Positions 53,761-63,000 are shown, numbered from the stretch's first letter. The stretch: DNA of 64,000 nt from Stutzerimonas stutzeri (GCF_000590475.1 NZ_CP007441.1:2734660-2798659); one strand, 5' to 3'. Numbers and translations: made by a program. The notes: a model not told the origin generated them from the letters alone.

Positions 53761-54972
53761 TCAGCCCAGCAGTTCGGTAAAGGAAATAAAAGAGACGAGG
53801 TCACCTTCACTCAGCTGGCTGTGCTCACGCACCTCAACCAACCCGTCCGCCCAGGCCGCACTGCGCAGAATCGAAGAGCTCTGGTTCGCATAGAGCACCG
53901 CCCTGCCTGACTCGAGGCGTGCCCGAAGGTATTCGCGGCGCTTGCCAGGCTTGGTCCAACTGAAACCTGCGGGCACCTGAATGCTCAAAGGTGTCACCTC
54001 GGTGACGCCCATCCGGCGCAACAGATAAGGCCGGGCCAGCAAACCAAAGGTGACCAACGTCGAGGCGGGATTGCCCGGCAAGCCGATAACCGCGACGCCA
54101 CGGTAGCTGCCACAAGTCAGCGGTTTGCCTGGCTTGATCGCCAGCTTCCAAAGTGTCAGCTCACCTTCTTCGCGCAGCACCTGGCCGAGGAAATCCGCCT
54201 CGCCTACCGATACGCCACCCGTGGAAAGAATCAGGTCGACGTCGGCAAGGCCTGCTAGACACTGGCGAACCTGCTCGGCGTCATCGCGCACGATTCCGGC
54301 ATCAATGACCTCGCATCCCAAACGGTGCAGCCAGTGACGCAACAGCACGCGATTACTGTTATAGATCTGTCCCGGCCGAAGCGATTCGCCGGGATCGACC
54401 AGCTCGTCCCCCGTTGAAAGCAGAGCAACCCTGATCTTCCGGCTCACACGCAGCTGCGCCGCGCCCAATGACGCGGCCAGCCCCAGCTCGATCGGCCCCA
54501 AGCGCACCCCAGCTGCCAGCACCTCGTCACCCGCTCGAGCTTCACCACCCTGCGGGCGAACATGCTGCCCAGCCCGTATCGGCTCGATGAAGCGCACTCG
54601 ACCATCATCGAGCAGCTCGACGTTTTCCTGCATCTCCACACTGTCGGCACCTTCGGGCATCGGCGCGCCAGTGAAAATCCGCGCACAACGACCTGCCTCC
54701 AGCGGCTTGGGCTGGGTACCGGCAAAAATCTTCTGGCAGACACTTAGTGGCTGCCCTTCCAGATCCGCTGTGCAGACGGCGTAACCATCCATCGCACTAT
54801 TCGGCCATGGCGGCAAATCCAAGGTAGCCCTCAGCGGCTCAGATAGTATTCGCCCAGCCGCCTCTTCGATCGATATGGTTTCGACGCCGGTGATCGGAGC
54901 AGCCTGCGCCTGCCTAAGCAACGCCTCCAGCGCTTGCTCCACCGGCATCAGCGCTTGAGCTTCGCCAGCCAT
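53761..54972 (-). CDS. moeA: Molybdopterin molybdenumtransferase MoeA
   Basis: The ATG at 54972 overlaps the moaB stop (TGATG) and gives 403 residues, the usual MoeA length. The four domains are recognisable: domain 1/2 (ETISIEEAAGRILSEPLRATLDLPPWPNSAMDGYA, IFTGAPMPEGADSV), the MogA-like domain 3 (RVALLSTGDELVDPGE, LILSTGGVSVGEADF, PGKPLTCG, GLPGNPAS) and the small domain 4. MoeA inserts molybdate into adenylated molybdopterin in the cytoplasm. It is coupled to moaB, and mobA is divergent. Confidence 0.96.
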   Translation of the reverse strand: MAGEAQALMPVEQALEALLRQAQAAPITGVETISIEEAAGRILSEPLRATLDLPPWPNSAMDGYAVCTADLEGQPLSVCQKIFAGTQPKPLEAGRCARIFTGAPMPEGADSVEMQENVELLDDGRVRFIEPIRAGQHVRPQGGEARAGDEVLAAGVRLGPIELGLAASLGAAQLRVSRKIRVALLSTGDELVDPGESLRPGQIYNSNRVLLRHWLHRLGCEVIDAGIVRDDAEQVRQCLAGLADVDLILSTGGVSVGEADFLGQVLREEGELTLWKLAIKPGKPLTCGSYRGVAVIGLPGNPASTLVTFGLLARPYLLRRMGVTEVTPLSIQVPAGFSWTKPGKRREYLRARLESGRAVLYANQSSSILRSAAWADGLVEVREHSQLSEGDLVSFISFTELLG

Positions 54973-55511
54973 CAGGTGCGGCTCTCGCAGTGCTCGGCCT
55001 GCTTGAGATGAGGCACGAAATTGCATGGACGATGACGCGCATCGAGCTGCTCGGCGAGAATGCCATCCCAGGCGGTCCGGCAGGCATTGGTCGATCCGGG
55101 CAGGCAACAAACCAGTGTGGCGTTCGCCAATCCGGCCAGGGCCCGCGACTGAACGGTGGAGCTTCCGATATCGCCAACCGAAATCTGGCGAAACAGCTCA
55201 CCAAAACCGTCGACCTGCTTGTCCAGCAGGCACGCCACCGCTTCCGGCGTGCTGTCCCGCGCAGTGAATCCCGTTCCACCGGTGATCAACACAACCTGCA
55301 CCCCGTCCTCCGCAATCCAATTCGCAACCTGCGCGCGAATCCGGTACAGATCATCCTTGAGCAGCACCCGCGATGCGAGCCGATGCCCGGCAGCCAGCAG
55401 CCGATCGACGAGCAACTGTCCGGAGGTATCGGTCTCTACCGAGCGGGTATCGCTGACCGTCAGGACGGCGATATTCAACGGAACGAAAGATTGATCAGCG
55501 AGGTGACTCAT
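54972..55511 (-). CDS. moaB: Molybdenum cofactor biosynthesis protein MoaB
   Basis: This 179-residue MogA/MoaB-type protein has the molybdopterin-binding signature VVLITGGTGFTARDSTPEAV and the C-terminal CLPGSTNACRTAWDGIL. It is involved in adenylation of molybdopterin. It lies before moeA with a TGATG overlap; 66 bases separate its start from the divergent mobA. Confidence 0.95.
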   Translation of the reverse strand: MSHLADQSFVPLNIAVLTVSDTRSVETDTSGQLLVDRLLAAGHRLASRVLLKDDLYRIRAQVANWIAEDGVQVVLITGGTGFTARDSTPEAVACLLDKQVDGFGELFRQISVGDIGSSTVQSRALAGLANATLVCCLPGSTNACRTAWDGILAEQLDARHRPCNFVPHLKQAEHCESRT

Positions 55512-55577
55512 ACAGGCTTCCCGATTGGTGAATTCAGTTCGGGGGTGTTATATCACAGGCTTTTAAAGGAGCAGTTG

Positions 55578-56180
55578 ATGCAACGACAAAGGCTAGCGGA
55601 TTGCTCGATTCTGCTGCTGGCCGGCGGCCGCGGACAGCGAATGGGCGGGCGAGACAAGGGGCTGATGGAGTGGCACGGCCAGCCACTCGTAGCCTGGCCT
55701 TATCGCGTCGCCCGCCCGCTGACCGACGACCTGCTCATTTCTTGCAACCGTAACCAGCAGCATTACGCAGCGTTCGCCGATCGGCTGGTCAGCGATAACG
55801 AACCGGATTTCCCCGGTCCCCTAGCGGGTATTCGTGCGGGTCTCGCGGCCGCTCGCCACCCTTGGCTCATGGTAGTGCCCTGCGACGCACCGCTGATCGA
55901 CGAGGCACTGCTTATACAGCTGTACGAGAAAGCTCAAGCGGTGCCGGATACCGCGGTAATGGCTCGCCGTGGCGCGCAGTGGGAACCGCTGTTCTGCATC
56001 ATTCCCACCTGCCTCGCGCCCGCTGTTGAAGGTGCATGGCAGGCGGGTGAGCGAAGCAACCGTAAGATACTGCTGACGCTGCGTGCATGGGCACTGGACC
56101 TCGACATAGACGATCCTCGTCTAGCCAATCTGAACTCACCTGAGCTGCTTTCGGAGCAAACACCGCCTCAGGGAACTTAG
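55578..56180 (+). CDS. mobA: Molybdenum cofactor guanylyltransferase
   Basis: The ATG at 55578 (AAAGGAG upstream) gives 200 residues; the longer open frame is the shadow of moaB. The nucleotidyltransferase signature LLAGGRGQRMGGRDKGLMEW is at the N-terminus, followed by PDFPGPLAGIRAGL and VVPCDAPLI with the metal-binding Asp. MobA adds GMP to Mo-molybdopterin to make the bis-MGD cofactor, as used by nitrate reductase and formate dehydrogenase. The gene is divergent from moaB-moeA. Confidence 0.96.
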   Translation: MQRQRLADCSILLLAGGRGQRMGGRDKGLMEWHGQPLVAWPYRVARPLTDDLLISCNRNQQHYAAFADRLVSDNEPDFPGPLAGIRAGLAAARHPWLMVVPCDAPLIDEALLIQLYEKAQAVPDTAVMARRGAQWEPLFCIIPTCLAPAVEGAWQAGERSNRKILLTLRAWALDLDIDDPRLANLNSPELLSEQTPPQGT

Positions 56181-56227
56181 CGCCGACGATCACCGTCACA
56201 GACGCAACCACCCATAGGAGAATTATC

Positions 56228-56449
56228 ATGCGCGCAGCAACCGGACCCGCCTTGGCATTACTGGTCGGACTGGCCTCCCTTGCGGGCTGCTCGAGCCCCA
56301 GCGTCATCACGCTCAACGATGGCCGAGAAATCCAGACACTGGACAGTCCGGAATTTGACGAAGAAGCGGGCTTTTATGAATTTGAAGGCATCGATGGTAA
56401 GCCAGGCACGGTCAATAAGGATCAGGTTCGTACAGTCAAGGAACTCTAA
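56228..56449 (+). CDS. YgdI/YgdR-family small lipoprotein
   Basis: The 73-residue protein has a lipoprotein signal ending ASLAGC (Cys21) and a small SH3-like domain (SVITLNDGREIQTLDSPEFDEEAGFYEFEGIDG) as in YgdI/YgdR (DUF903). It is anchored to a membrane in the periplasm; function unknown. AGGAGA lies before the ATG. It is 47 bases after mobA. Confidence 0.9.
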   Translation: MRAATGPALALLVGLASLAGCSSPSVITLNDGREIQTLDSPEFDEEAGFYEFEGIDGKPGTVNKDQVRTVKEL

Positions 56450-56553
56450 TTGCCCTCCGCTCTGGTGCCGAGCACACTGCCCGGCACCGTCAAAAAAAGC
56501 GCCTGCTAAACGCTTGTGAAGCAAAACTTTTTCTGTAAAATGCGCGCCATCTT

Positions 56554-56630
56554 CGGAGCGTAGCGCAGCTTGGTAGCGCGTCTCGTTCGGGACGAGAAGG
56601 TCGCTGGTTCGAATCCAGTCGCTCCGACCA
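56554..56630 (+). tRNA. tRNA-Pro(CGG)
   Basis: A full 77-nucleotide cloverleaf: acceptor CGGAGCG/CGCTCCG, anticodon stem TCTCG/CGAGA with loop TTCGGGA (anticodon CGG), T-loop TTCGAAT, encoded CCA. It is a different isoacceptor from the island's target and is not interrupted. Confidence 0.96.
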
Positions 56631-56665
56631 AATCCCGACACCAGGCTAAACAAGCCTGATGTACA

Positions 56666-56689
56666 AACCGGCCACTGGCCGGTTTTTTT
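56666..56689 (+). terminator. Terminator of tRNA-Pro(CGG)
   Basis: AAACCGGCC and GGCCGGTTT pair perfectly around a three-base loop and are followed by a run of seven T, about 35 bases after the tRNA. Confidence 0.92.
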
Positions 56690-56819
56690 GTAGCCCGACC
56701 CTCTGCGCCTAGACTCATTCCATCGCGCAAATTCTGTAGCCCACCACCATCGGGGCTCAGCGACCACTCCCCCTATCACTGACCTCGACGACGACCGCTC
56801 GACTAGCGGGCCCTTATCA

Positions 56820-57059
56820 TCACCGCAAAAACCAAACGACTTGTTCTGCTTCAAATGGCCAGTCCAACTCGGCACCCGTATCGATTCGCCGCAACACGGG
56901 TATACGCAAGCCGTATTCGTCGATCCATTCAGGTCGCTCCGCTATATCCAGCAACTCCACCAGCAGCCCATTGTCCACCAGCGGCAGAAGCTCCGCCTCG
57001 GCCTGTTCACACAGGTGGCACCCCAGCGTCCCAAACAGTTGGCATTCAGGCAGATACAT
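56820..57059 (-). CDS. Glutaredoxin-like protein
   Basis: The 79-residue product is a small thioredoxin-fold protein of the glutaredoxin-like DUF836 type. The redox motif is CHLC in FGTLGCHLCEQAEAEL, the cis-Pro lies in RIPVLRRID, and the C-terminus WPFEAEQVVWFL is typical. It is probably a cytoplasmic thiol-disulfide protein of unknown partner. A single leftward gene. Confidence 0.85.
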   Translation of the reverse strand: MYLPECQLFGTLGCHLCEQAEAELLPLVDNGLLVELLDIAERPEWIDEYGLRIPVLRRIDTGAELDWPFEAEQVVWFLR

Positions 57060-57466
57060 AAGTACGGCTCATTGAAACATGCCATGCCATTCTAGCAGGC
57101 CCGACATGATGCAGCTGGGAGCCGCTAGTCTCGTTCTTTCGGTTTACTCAGTTAGAAAAAGTGTGACCTCCACCCCACTCAAACGATGGTTTGATTTAGA
57201 CAATCGACGCGACGCTGGCAAACAGCTAGGATGCGGCAACCCAAGCGGCCATAGAGCCGTAGGGCCGGATGTGTAGGTGCGTATCGGCAGCAACACTTGA
57301 TGCCTGCATCAAATTGAAGTAAACCAACTGCCGAGTGGTTTAGCCGACACTTTCATGCTTAAGCCTTAAAGACTAAGGTCTAAGGGCTCAATTACTTATG
57401 TAGTGCTTTATTGCATGGCGCCGTAAGAGCGACTTCAGAGCATCATCCAACGAGGAGAAATAAGAA
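57060..57466. promoter_or_regulatory. Upstream region of the OprD porin gene, with a 16-base palindrome
   Basis: About 400 bases without a gene. TTGATGC-CT-GCATCAA (57297-57312) is a perfect inverted repeat about 155 bases before the porin start and is a good operator candidate. It resembles an ANR/FNR box but has a spacer of six, not four, between TTGAT and ATCAA, so it does not fit that regulator. Confidence 0.5.
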
Positions 57467-58720
57467 ATGCTCAAGACCCCAATCGCCCGGGGCGTGGCCC
57501 TAGCCACTCTGGGAGCAACACTGGCCATCCCTACCATGGCTCAAGCTGCATTTGTTGACGACAGCAAAGTCAACTTGGAGCTGCGTAACTTTTATTACAA
57601 CAGTGACAACCGCTCCAACGCATCCACCGCTCAATCGAAGTCCGAAGAATGGGGGCAAGGCTTCATTCTTCGCGCTGAATCTGGCTATACCGAAGGCACT
57701 GTAGGCTTCGGCGTTGATGCGCTGGGACTCATGGGTCTCAAGCTGTATTCCAGCGAAGACACAGGCGGCACTGGCCTGATGCCGAGCTCTTTCGGAAACG
57801 AAGCCCCTGATGACTTCTCGTCGCTGGGTCTGACCGCCAAAGCAAAAATCTCCAAGACTGTATTGAAAGTCGGCACGATCGAACCGAAAAACATGGCAAT
57901 TTCGCGTAGCGACTCGCGCCTACTGCCACAGACCTTCAAGGGTGGTCAGATTATTTCCAATGAGATCGATGGTCTCACTTTGGACGCCGGCTATCTGACG
58001 GAAGAAAACGATCGCGATTCCACGAACTATGAAGATCTGAAGTTTAGCGGTAAGGGCGGGGCTACCGGCGACGAGCCCGAAGACTTCCTTTTTGCGGGTG
58101 CGACCTATTCGTTCACGAAGGACCTGAAGGGCGCGTACTATTACAGCAACCTTGAGGAAGTTTACAAACAGCATTCCTTTAACCTCATTCACGTCCTGCC
58201 GCTCGGCGAAAACCAATCTCTGAAAACTGACCTGCGCTATGCGCGTTCGACGGATGACGGCTCGTCCTCTGTAGACAACAAAGCCATCGGAGCAATGGTC
58301 ACCTACTCCATAACCGGTCATAGCTTCGGATTGGGTTATCAGAAGATGAGTGGCGATACTGGTTTCGCCTATACCGGCGCCAGTACTGACCCCTATCTGG
58401 TCAACTACGTAATGCTTTCTGCAGACTTTGCCAACGCTGACGAAAAGTCTTGGCAAGCGCGCTATGATTACAACTTCGCTGCCATGGGCATTCCTGGCCT
58501 GACTTTCATGACTCGCTATGTTACCGGCGACGACTTTGGGGTTGGCGGGAATGGCAAGGAGTGGGAACGTAACACCGACATCGGCTACGTTTTCCAGGAA
58601 GGCACCCTGAAGAACCTCGGCGTGAAATGGCGTAACGGCACATACCGCAGCAGCAATAACAACGATAAGGATATCGATCAGAACCGCCTGATCGTCAGCT
58701 ACACCATTCCGCTGATGTAA
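57467..58720 (+). CDS. OprD-family outer-membrane porin
   Basis: The 417-residue protein has a signal peptide ending in MAQAA (about residue 27) and the OprD pattern: FVDDSKVNLELRNFYYNSD at the start, EEWGQGFILRAESGYTEGTVGFGVDALGLMGLKL, then RLLPQTFKGGQIISNEIDGL, with alternating beta strands and a C-terminal strand ending in a hydrophobic residue (IVSYTIPLM). It forms an 18-strand monomeric channel for specific small solutes, often amino acids or aromatic acids. The substrate cannot be assigned. A palindrome upstream suggests specific control and a strong terminator follows. Confidence 0.93.
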   Translation: MLKTPIARGVALATLGATLAIPTMAQAAFVDDSKVNLELRNFYYNSDNRSNASTAQSKSEEWGQGFILRAESGYTEGTVGFGVDALGLMGLKLYSSEDTGGTGLMPSSFGNEAPDDFSSLGLTAKAKISKTVLKVGTIEPKNMAISRSDSRLLPQTFKGGQIISNEIDGLTLDAGYLTEENDRDSTNYEDLKFSGKGGATGDEPEDFLFAGATYSFTKDLKGAYYYSNLEEVYKQHSFNLIHVLPLGENQSLKTDLRYARSTDDGSSSVDNKAIGAMVTYSITGHSFGLGYQKMSGDTGFAYTGASTDPYLVNYVMLSADFANADEKSWQARYDYNFAAMGIPGLTFMTRYVTGDDFGVGGNGKEWERNTDIGYVFQEGTLKNLGVKWRNGTYRSSNNNDKDIDQNRLIVSYTIPLM

Positions 58721-58753
58721 TAGCGGCTACGGGCATGCAAATGCAGTAGATCT

Positions 58754-58784
58754 AGAAAACCCGCTTCGGCGGGTTTTCTTTTTC
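58754..58784 (+). terminator. Terminator of the OprD porin gene
   Basis: AGAAAACCCGC (58754-58764) and GCGGGTTTTCT (58769-58779) are a perfect 11-bp stem around TTCG, followed by TTTTT. Confidence 0.93.
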
Positions 58785-58949
58785 CGGATTTTTCCTAGTA
58801 GCGCGGAGCAATTGGAAACTGGCGTATTAGCTAACGCCGATCGCCTCCGCAAAACGACTCAAACGGAGCGGGAACCTTGCGTCATCAGCGTGCTCGAAAC
58901 TTGAGGCACTGGGACCTTTTGTCCCAGCGTGACTGAAGAGGAGCTGCAG

Positions 58950-59351
58950 ATGTCTACCGAATCAACTTTCGGCACCAGCGACGATACCCCTATCCCCAAT
59001 GCATCCACCGGAGCGACCGGACCACTGGTGGACAAATCCGCACACCGCCGCAACCTACAAGCCGCTCAGAACGCACTCATCGAAGAGTTCCACACGTTGA
59101 TCGGCGATACCGAGCGCCTGCTGAAGCATACGCAGGACACCGCAGGTGCGCAGACCGAGGAATTGCGCGGCAAGATCAACGCTAACCTGGGTCGCGCCCG
59201 TCAAATGCTCAAAGAACAGGAAGGTACGTTGCGTGAGCAAGGTCAGGCAGCCATCCAGTGCACCGAGGAATATGTCCATACTCATCCATGGCAGTCGATC
59301 GGTATTGCCGCAGGCGTCGGTTTTCTCTTCGGCTTGATCACCCGCCGCTGA
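58950..59351 (+). CDS. DUF883 (YqjD/ElaB-type) membrane protein
   Basis: The ATG at 58950 (AGGAG upstream) gives 133 residues. An N-terminal disordered part is followed by a long amphipathic helix (about 38-105, AQNALIEEFHTLIGDTERLLKHTQ...) and a C-terminal membrane anchor (SIGIAAGVGFLFGLITRR). This is the YqjD/ElaB layout; E. coli members bind ribosomes at the membrane in stationary phase. It is the first of three coupled genes; the next start lies 18 bases after its stop. Confidence 0.88.
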   Translation: MSTESTFGTSDDTPIPNASTGATGPLVDKSAHRRNLQAAQNALIEEFHTLIGDTERLLKHTQDTAGAQTEELRGKINANLGRARQMLKEQEGTLREQGQAAIQCTEEYVHTHPWQSIGIAAGVGFLFGLITRR

Positions 59352-59368
59352 TGTGGGGGACGGATCCA

Positions 59369-59749
59369 ATGGAAACCAAGCACGCTGACGAAGCCCCAGC
59401 GCCCTCCATCAAGAAGATGGGTAGTGCGCTTGCTGGTCTCGTACAAGGGCATCTGGAGCTGGTCGGTATCGAGATTCAGGAAGAAAGAGCGCGGGTGTTC
59501 AAACTCTTTCTTCTCGCCAGTATCAGTCTGATACTCGGGCTGTTGATTCTGGTTGGTCTCTCGGCGGCGATTGTGATTGCTTTCTGGGACAGCAACCCTA
59601 TCACGGCGATTCTGGTGCTCTGCGTGCTCTATGCAATTGCCTTGGCGGTATGTATCAGCCGAGCAATCCGCCTTGCCAAAGAGAGCGCTTCACCCTTCCA
59701 AGCGACGGTTGAAGAACTGGCCCGCAATCGAGAGCGTTTACTGCCATGA
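59369..59749 (+). CDS. YqjE-type phage-holin-like membrane protein
   Basis: Starting at ATG 59369 the product has 126 residues; an ATG at 59351, overlapping the previous stop, is the alternative. Two membrane helices (about 50-75, LFLLASISLILGLLILVGLSAAIVIAF, and 82-105) follow an amphipathic start (MGSALAGLVQGHLELVGIEIQEER), as in YqjE / holin superfamily III proteins. It acts in the inner membrane; function unknown. It overlaps the third gene by four bases. Confidence 0.85.
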   Translation: METKHADEAPAPSIKKMGSALAGLVQGHLELVGIEIQEERARVFKLFLLASISLILGLLILVGLSAAIVIAFWDSNPITAILVLCVLYAIALAVCISRAIRLAKESASPFQATVEELARNRERLLP

Positions 59750-60048
59750 GCCTTCCCCTTAGCAGCTCCAGCGATCTAGCCATGCGCAAGGACCTTGTTC
59801 GGTTGCGCATGGAGATGAACCGTCAGCAACTCCTCTATCACTCGCAGCCGCTAGCCCACCCCTTCCAGCGGATTAAGGGCATGGTCGCGAGCCGCGGTAA
59901 TTCTTCCGATCATCATATTCGAAAGGGCCCGCTGATGATTGCTACCACCTTGGCACTGACCCTGTTCGGTCGCCGCCTAGGCAAGGTAGGCAAACTCGCC
60001 CGACTGGGCATCATGCTATATCCGGTGGTCCGCAAGCTGCGACATTAG
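59746..60048 (+). CDS. YqjK-position small membrane-associated protein
   Basis: The 100-residue protein is basic, with an N-terminal helix (SDLAMRKDLVRLRMEMNRQQLLYHSQPLAHPFQRI) and one hydrophobic helix near residues 63-75 (LMIATTLALTLFG). It takes the place of yqjK in the yqjD-yqjE-yqjK order and starts within the end of yqjE (ATGA). Function unknown. Confidence 0.8.
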   Translation: MSLPLSSSSDLAMRKDLVRLRMEMNRQQLLYHSQPLAHPFQRIKGMVASRGNSSDHHIRKGPLMIATTLALTLFGRRLGKVGKLARLGIMLYPVVRKLRH

Positions 60049-60234
60049 TCCAGCAAAAGCTCAGCGGGTAGCTGACCGCCAGTTCATGCGATGCGTGCGT
60101 GCCACGCAGTCAGCAAGTGCTGTAGGCTGCAGTGATACTCTGGGATGCCCGCAGAACGAACCCTCCGCATTCGCAGCGAGGGGGTGCAATTGCCTGGCAA
60201 ACCGGCCCACTGTCGACATCTAGGAGATTGCTCT

Positions 60235-61566
60235 TTGGATTGGCACACGTTGCTCAATCGTGAACGGCTCGGGAAATCCGTCCACAGTAATGAAGAGCTT
60301 GGTCGAAGTCCGTTTCACAAGGATCACGACAGGATCATCTTTTCCGGAGCGTTCCGTCGGCTCGGGCGCAAGACCCAAGTGCATCCCGTCTCCAGTAACG
60401 ACCATATACACACTCGTCTTACTCATTCGTTGGAGGTGAGTTGCGTCGGGCGCTCACTCGGTATGCGTGTAGGCGAAGTGTTGCGTGACGATATGCCGGA
60501 ATGGTGCAGCCCAGCAGACCTCGGCATGATCATTCAGTCTGCCTGCCTCGCTCACGATATCGGCAATCCCCCGTTCGGCCACTCGGGAGAAGATGCGATT
60601 CGCCATTGGTTTCAACAGGCTGCCGGACGTGGCTGGCTGGATAGCATGAGCAATGCTGAACGAGCCGATTTCTTGAATTTTGAGGGCAACGCGCAAGGCT
60701 TCAGGGTGCTTACGCAGCTTGAGTACCACCAGTTCGACGGTGGTACCCGACTGACCTATGCAACGCTTGGCACCTACCTCAAGTACCCTTGGACATCGCG
60801 TCATGCCGAGGCGCTCGGCTACAAGAAACACAAGTTCGGCTGCTATCAGTGCGAGTTGCCTCTGCTCGAACAGATCGCCTCGAAGCTCGGCCTGCCGAAG
60901 CTGGACGAGCAGCGCTGGGCGCGTCATCCGCTGGTCTATCTGATGGAGGCGGCAGACGATATTTGCTACGGCCTCATCGATCTGGAAGATGGGCTGGAAA
61001 TGGACCTGCTCGATTACGCTGAGGTCGAGGCCCTGCTGCTGAACTTGGTGGGCGACGACCTCCCGGAGACCTACCGGCAGCTCGGTCCCGGGGATTCGCG
61101 CAGGCGCAAGCTGGCAATTCTCAGAGGCAAGGCCATCGAGCATCTCACCAACGCTGCGGCACGCGCCTTCGTCGAGCAGCAGCAGGCATTGCTGAGCGGG
61201 AAACTCGCCGGCGATCTGGTCGAGCATATGCACGGCCCGGCCAAACAGTGCGTGCTGCAAGCCAAAGCCATGGCACGGGAAAAGATCTTTCAAGACAAGC
61301 GCAAGACGCTTCACGAAATCGGCGCTTATACCACGCTCGAAATCCTCCTTAACGCCTTCTGTGGCGCCGCACTGGAACAGCACGGCGGAAGGACGCCGTC
61401 CTTTAAGAATCGCCGCATACTGGATCTGCTCGGTAGCAACGCACCGAACCCTGACTGGCCGCTGTATCACTCTTTTGTGCGGATGATCGATTTCATCGCC
61501 GGCATGACCGACAGCTACGCGACCGAGATGGCCGGCGAAATGACAGGACGCTCAAGCCCGACGTGA
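60235..61566 (+). CDS. dgt: Deoxyguanosinetriphosphate triphosphohydrolase-like protein, TTG start
   Basis: I start at TTG 60235 with AGGAG eight bases before it; the protein then begins LDWHTLLNRERLG, the usual N-terminus, and has 443 residues. The HD-domain residues are visible: HTRLTHSLEV, SACLAHDIGNPPFGHSGEDAIRHW and LMEAADDICYGLIDLEDG. GRSPFHKDHDRIIFSGAFRRL is the strongly conserved opening. The enzyme hydrolyses dGTP or other dNTPs to the nucleoside and triphosphate. It overlaps the next gene, whose GTG lies over its stop codon. Confidence 0.94.
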   Translation: MDWHTLLNRERLGKSVHSNEELGRSPFHKDHDRIIFSGAFRRLGRKTQVHPVSSNDHIHTRLTHSLEVSCVGRSLGMRVGEVLRDDMPEWCSPADLGMIIQSACLAHDIGNPPFGHSGEDAIRHWFQQAAGRGWLDSMSNAERADFLNFEGNAQGFRVLTQLEYHQFDGGTRLTYATLGTYLKYPWTSRHAEALGYKKHKFGCYQCELPLLEQIASKLGLPKLDEQRWARHPLVYLMEAADDICYGLIDLEDGLEMDLLDYAEVEALLLNLVGDDLPETYRQLGPGDSRRRKLAILRGKAIEHLTNAAARAFVEQQQALLSGKLAGDLVEHMHGPAKQCVLQAKAMAREKIFQDKRKTLHEIGAYTTLEILLNAFCGAALEQHGGRTPSFKNRRILDLLGSNAPNPDWPLYHSFVRMIDFIAGMTDSYATEMAGEMTGRSSPT

Positions 61567-61571
61567 GACAG

Positions 61572-62666
61572 ATGAAGAAACCGCTATGGAAAATCGTCGG
61601 TTGGCAGCCTGGCCGCCCCGCCTGGGGCGCAGCGGCCGTCGCCGGCCTCGGCTGTGCGTTACCGCTTCTGCTCGGGTTGTTCAGTGGCCACCCCGGTTTT
61701 CTATGGGCCACGGTCGGGGCCTTTCAGGCGGCCAAGGCGAACCCGCTGCACCGCCTCGGCATGCTACGAATGCTGTTGTTGATAGGCCTCGGTGCCGGTA
61801 GCGCCGGGCTGGGATTCTGGTCAGCGACGCACCCTCTGATCAGCCTTGGCCTGTTTGCTTTCTACGGCCTGTTATTGGCATGGCTGCAGCGCTATGGCAG
61901 TGAGGCCGGCAAGCTCGGGATCGGCCTGGCGATCTGCCTATGCCTTGGCCAAGGTCAGCATGGCATCGGTGACTTCAACAATCCGCAGGCGATTGCGGCA
62001 CTGTTCGCCCTGGGAGGTCTTTGGGTCACCTTGCTGGCTTTCGGATTACGCGGCATGCATGGCTTGCGCATGTGGCCGTACATGCCTCGGTTATTCAGCT
62101 TGATGAAAGTGCTGCGTCGCCGCGCGCGGCGTACGCCAATTCATCAATGGCGTCTGCATGCCCTGACTTACATAATCGCAGCGGCCGCCGGCGGTCTGAT
62201 AGTGACCCTTGCCGAGCTTCCTCGGGGGTATTGGTTGACGCTGGCTGTCTTCACCAGCCTACAGATGGATCTGCAGCGTAGCCTCGTTCGTGCCCTGCAA
62301 GCCAGCATAGGAATTTTCTGTGCAGCTGCAGTACTGATATACATGGGGCATAGCCTGGCGGATCCGCCAATGATGGTGATGATCATGCTGCCATTAGTGA
62401 TGCTGAGTCGGGCTTTTCAGGCACATCACTATGGGCTTTTCGTCCTGCAGACGACGTTGAGCTTCTTGCTGTTGGCAGAAACATTGGCACAAGACTGGGA
62501 ATTGCCGCAGATACGCCTGATCAATGCTGCCATTGGCGTGGGTGTGGCGCTGGGCGTCACCTTGCTGATTTACATGTTGCGCCGGTTGATTGCCCGGATT
62601 GCATTGCGCAAATCCCGACAAACAACCGCGACCGAGCAGGACAGGAACGATTCGATCACGCCTTAG
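61572..62666 (+). CDS. FUSC-family inner-membrane protein
   Basis: The 364-residue product (ATG 61572; a GTG at 61563 overlapping the dgt stop is the alternative) has two sets of membrane helices (about 17-160 and 200-345) separated by a basic loop. This is the fusaric-acid-resistance (FUSC) / YccS layout, but without the long cytoplasmic domain of larger members. Members are thought to export aromatic acids. The partner membrane-fusion protein is not next to it. Its 3' end overlaps the convergent yggL by 11 bases. Confidence 0.82.
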   Translation: MKKPLWKIVGWQPGRPAWGAAAVAGLGCALPLLLGLFSGHPGFLWATVGAFQAAKANPLHRLGMLRMLLLIGLGAGSAGLGFWSATHPLISLGLFAFYGLLLAWLQRYGSEAGKLGIGLAICLCLGQGQHGIGDFNNPQAIAALFALGGLWVTLLAFGLRGMHGLRMWPYMPRLFSLMKVLRRRARRTPIHQWRLHALTYIIAAAAGGLIVTLAELPRGYWLTLAVFTSLQMDLQRSLVRALQASIGIFCAAAVLIYMGHSLADPPMMVMIMLPLVMLSRAFQAHHYGLFVLQTTLSFLLLAETLAQDWELPQIRLINAAIGVGVALGVTLLIYMLRRLIARIALRKSRQTTATEQDRNDSITP

Positions 62667-63000
62667 CGTTGATCTCGTTTTCCGGATACCAGACGTCCAT
62701 CAACGGGCTTACGTTGAATTCGGATAGTTCGTTGCGACCCTTAAGCCACGCCTCGACCAGCCCGCGCTGCTCTTCATTGACCGAGCCACGACTGGCCAGG
62801 CACACGAAACCGTAATCCTCACCCCCGATGTAGCCCAGACCGTTGGCTTCGATGGCTTCGTTCAGGAAGGCCTCGAGAAAGTCGTCGACGGCTTTGGCAT
62901 CGAGGCCGTCACGGTAGGTCAGATTGACTTCGAAACCCAGTTCTTGAAATTCATCGACACAGAGTTTCTTACGCAGGCGACGCGAGCGATTGGTAGCCAT
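62656..63000 (-). CDS. yggL: YggL-family (DUF469) ribosome-associated protein
   Basis: The 114-residue protein begins with basic MATNRSRRLRKKLCVDEFQELGF and continues with EANGLGYIGGEDYGFVCLASRGSVNEEQR and LSEFNVSPLMDVWYP, all typical of YggL. The family has been linked to binding the 50S ribosomal subunit. It is convergent with the FUSC gene and overlaps its end. Confidence 0.93.
   Translation of the reverse strand: MATNRSRRLRKKLCVDEFQELGFEVNLTYRDGLDAKAVDDFLEAFLNEAIEANGLGYIGGEDYGFVCLASRGSVNEEQRGLVEAWLKGRNELSEFNVSPLMDVWYPENEINAKA

Noticed and set aside
56258..56875. 205-codon leftward frame
   Set aside because: It covers tRNA-Pro(CGG) and its terminator on the opposite strand and is a shadow.
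57297..57312. ANR/FNR box before the porin gene
   Set aside because: Spacer between TTGAT and ATCAA is six, not four bases.
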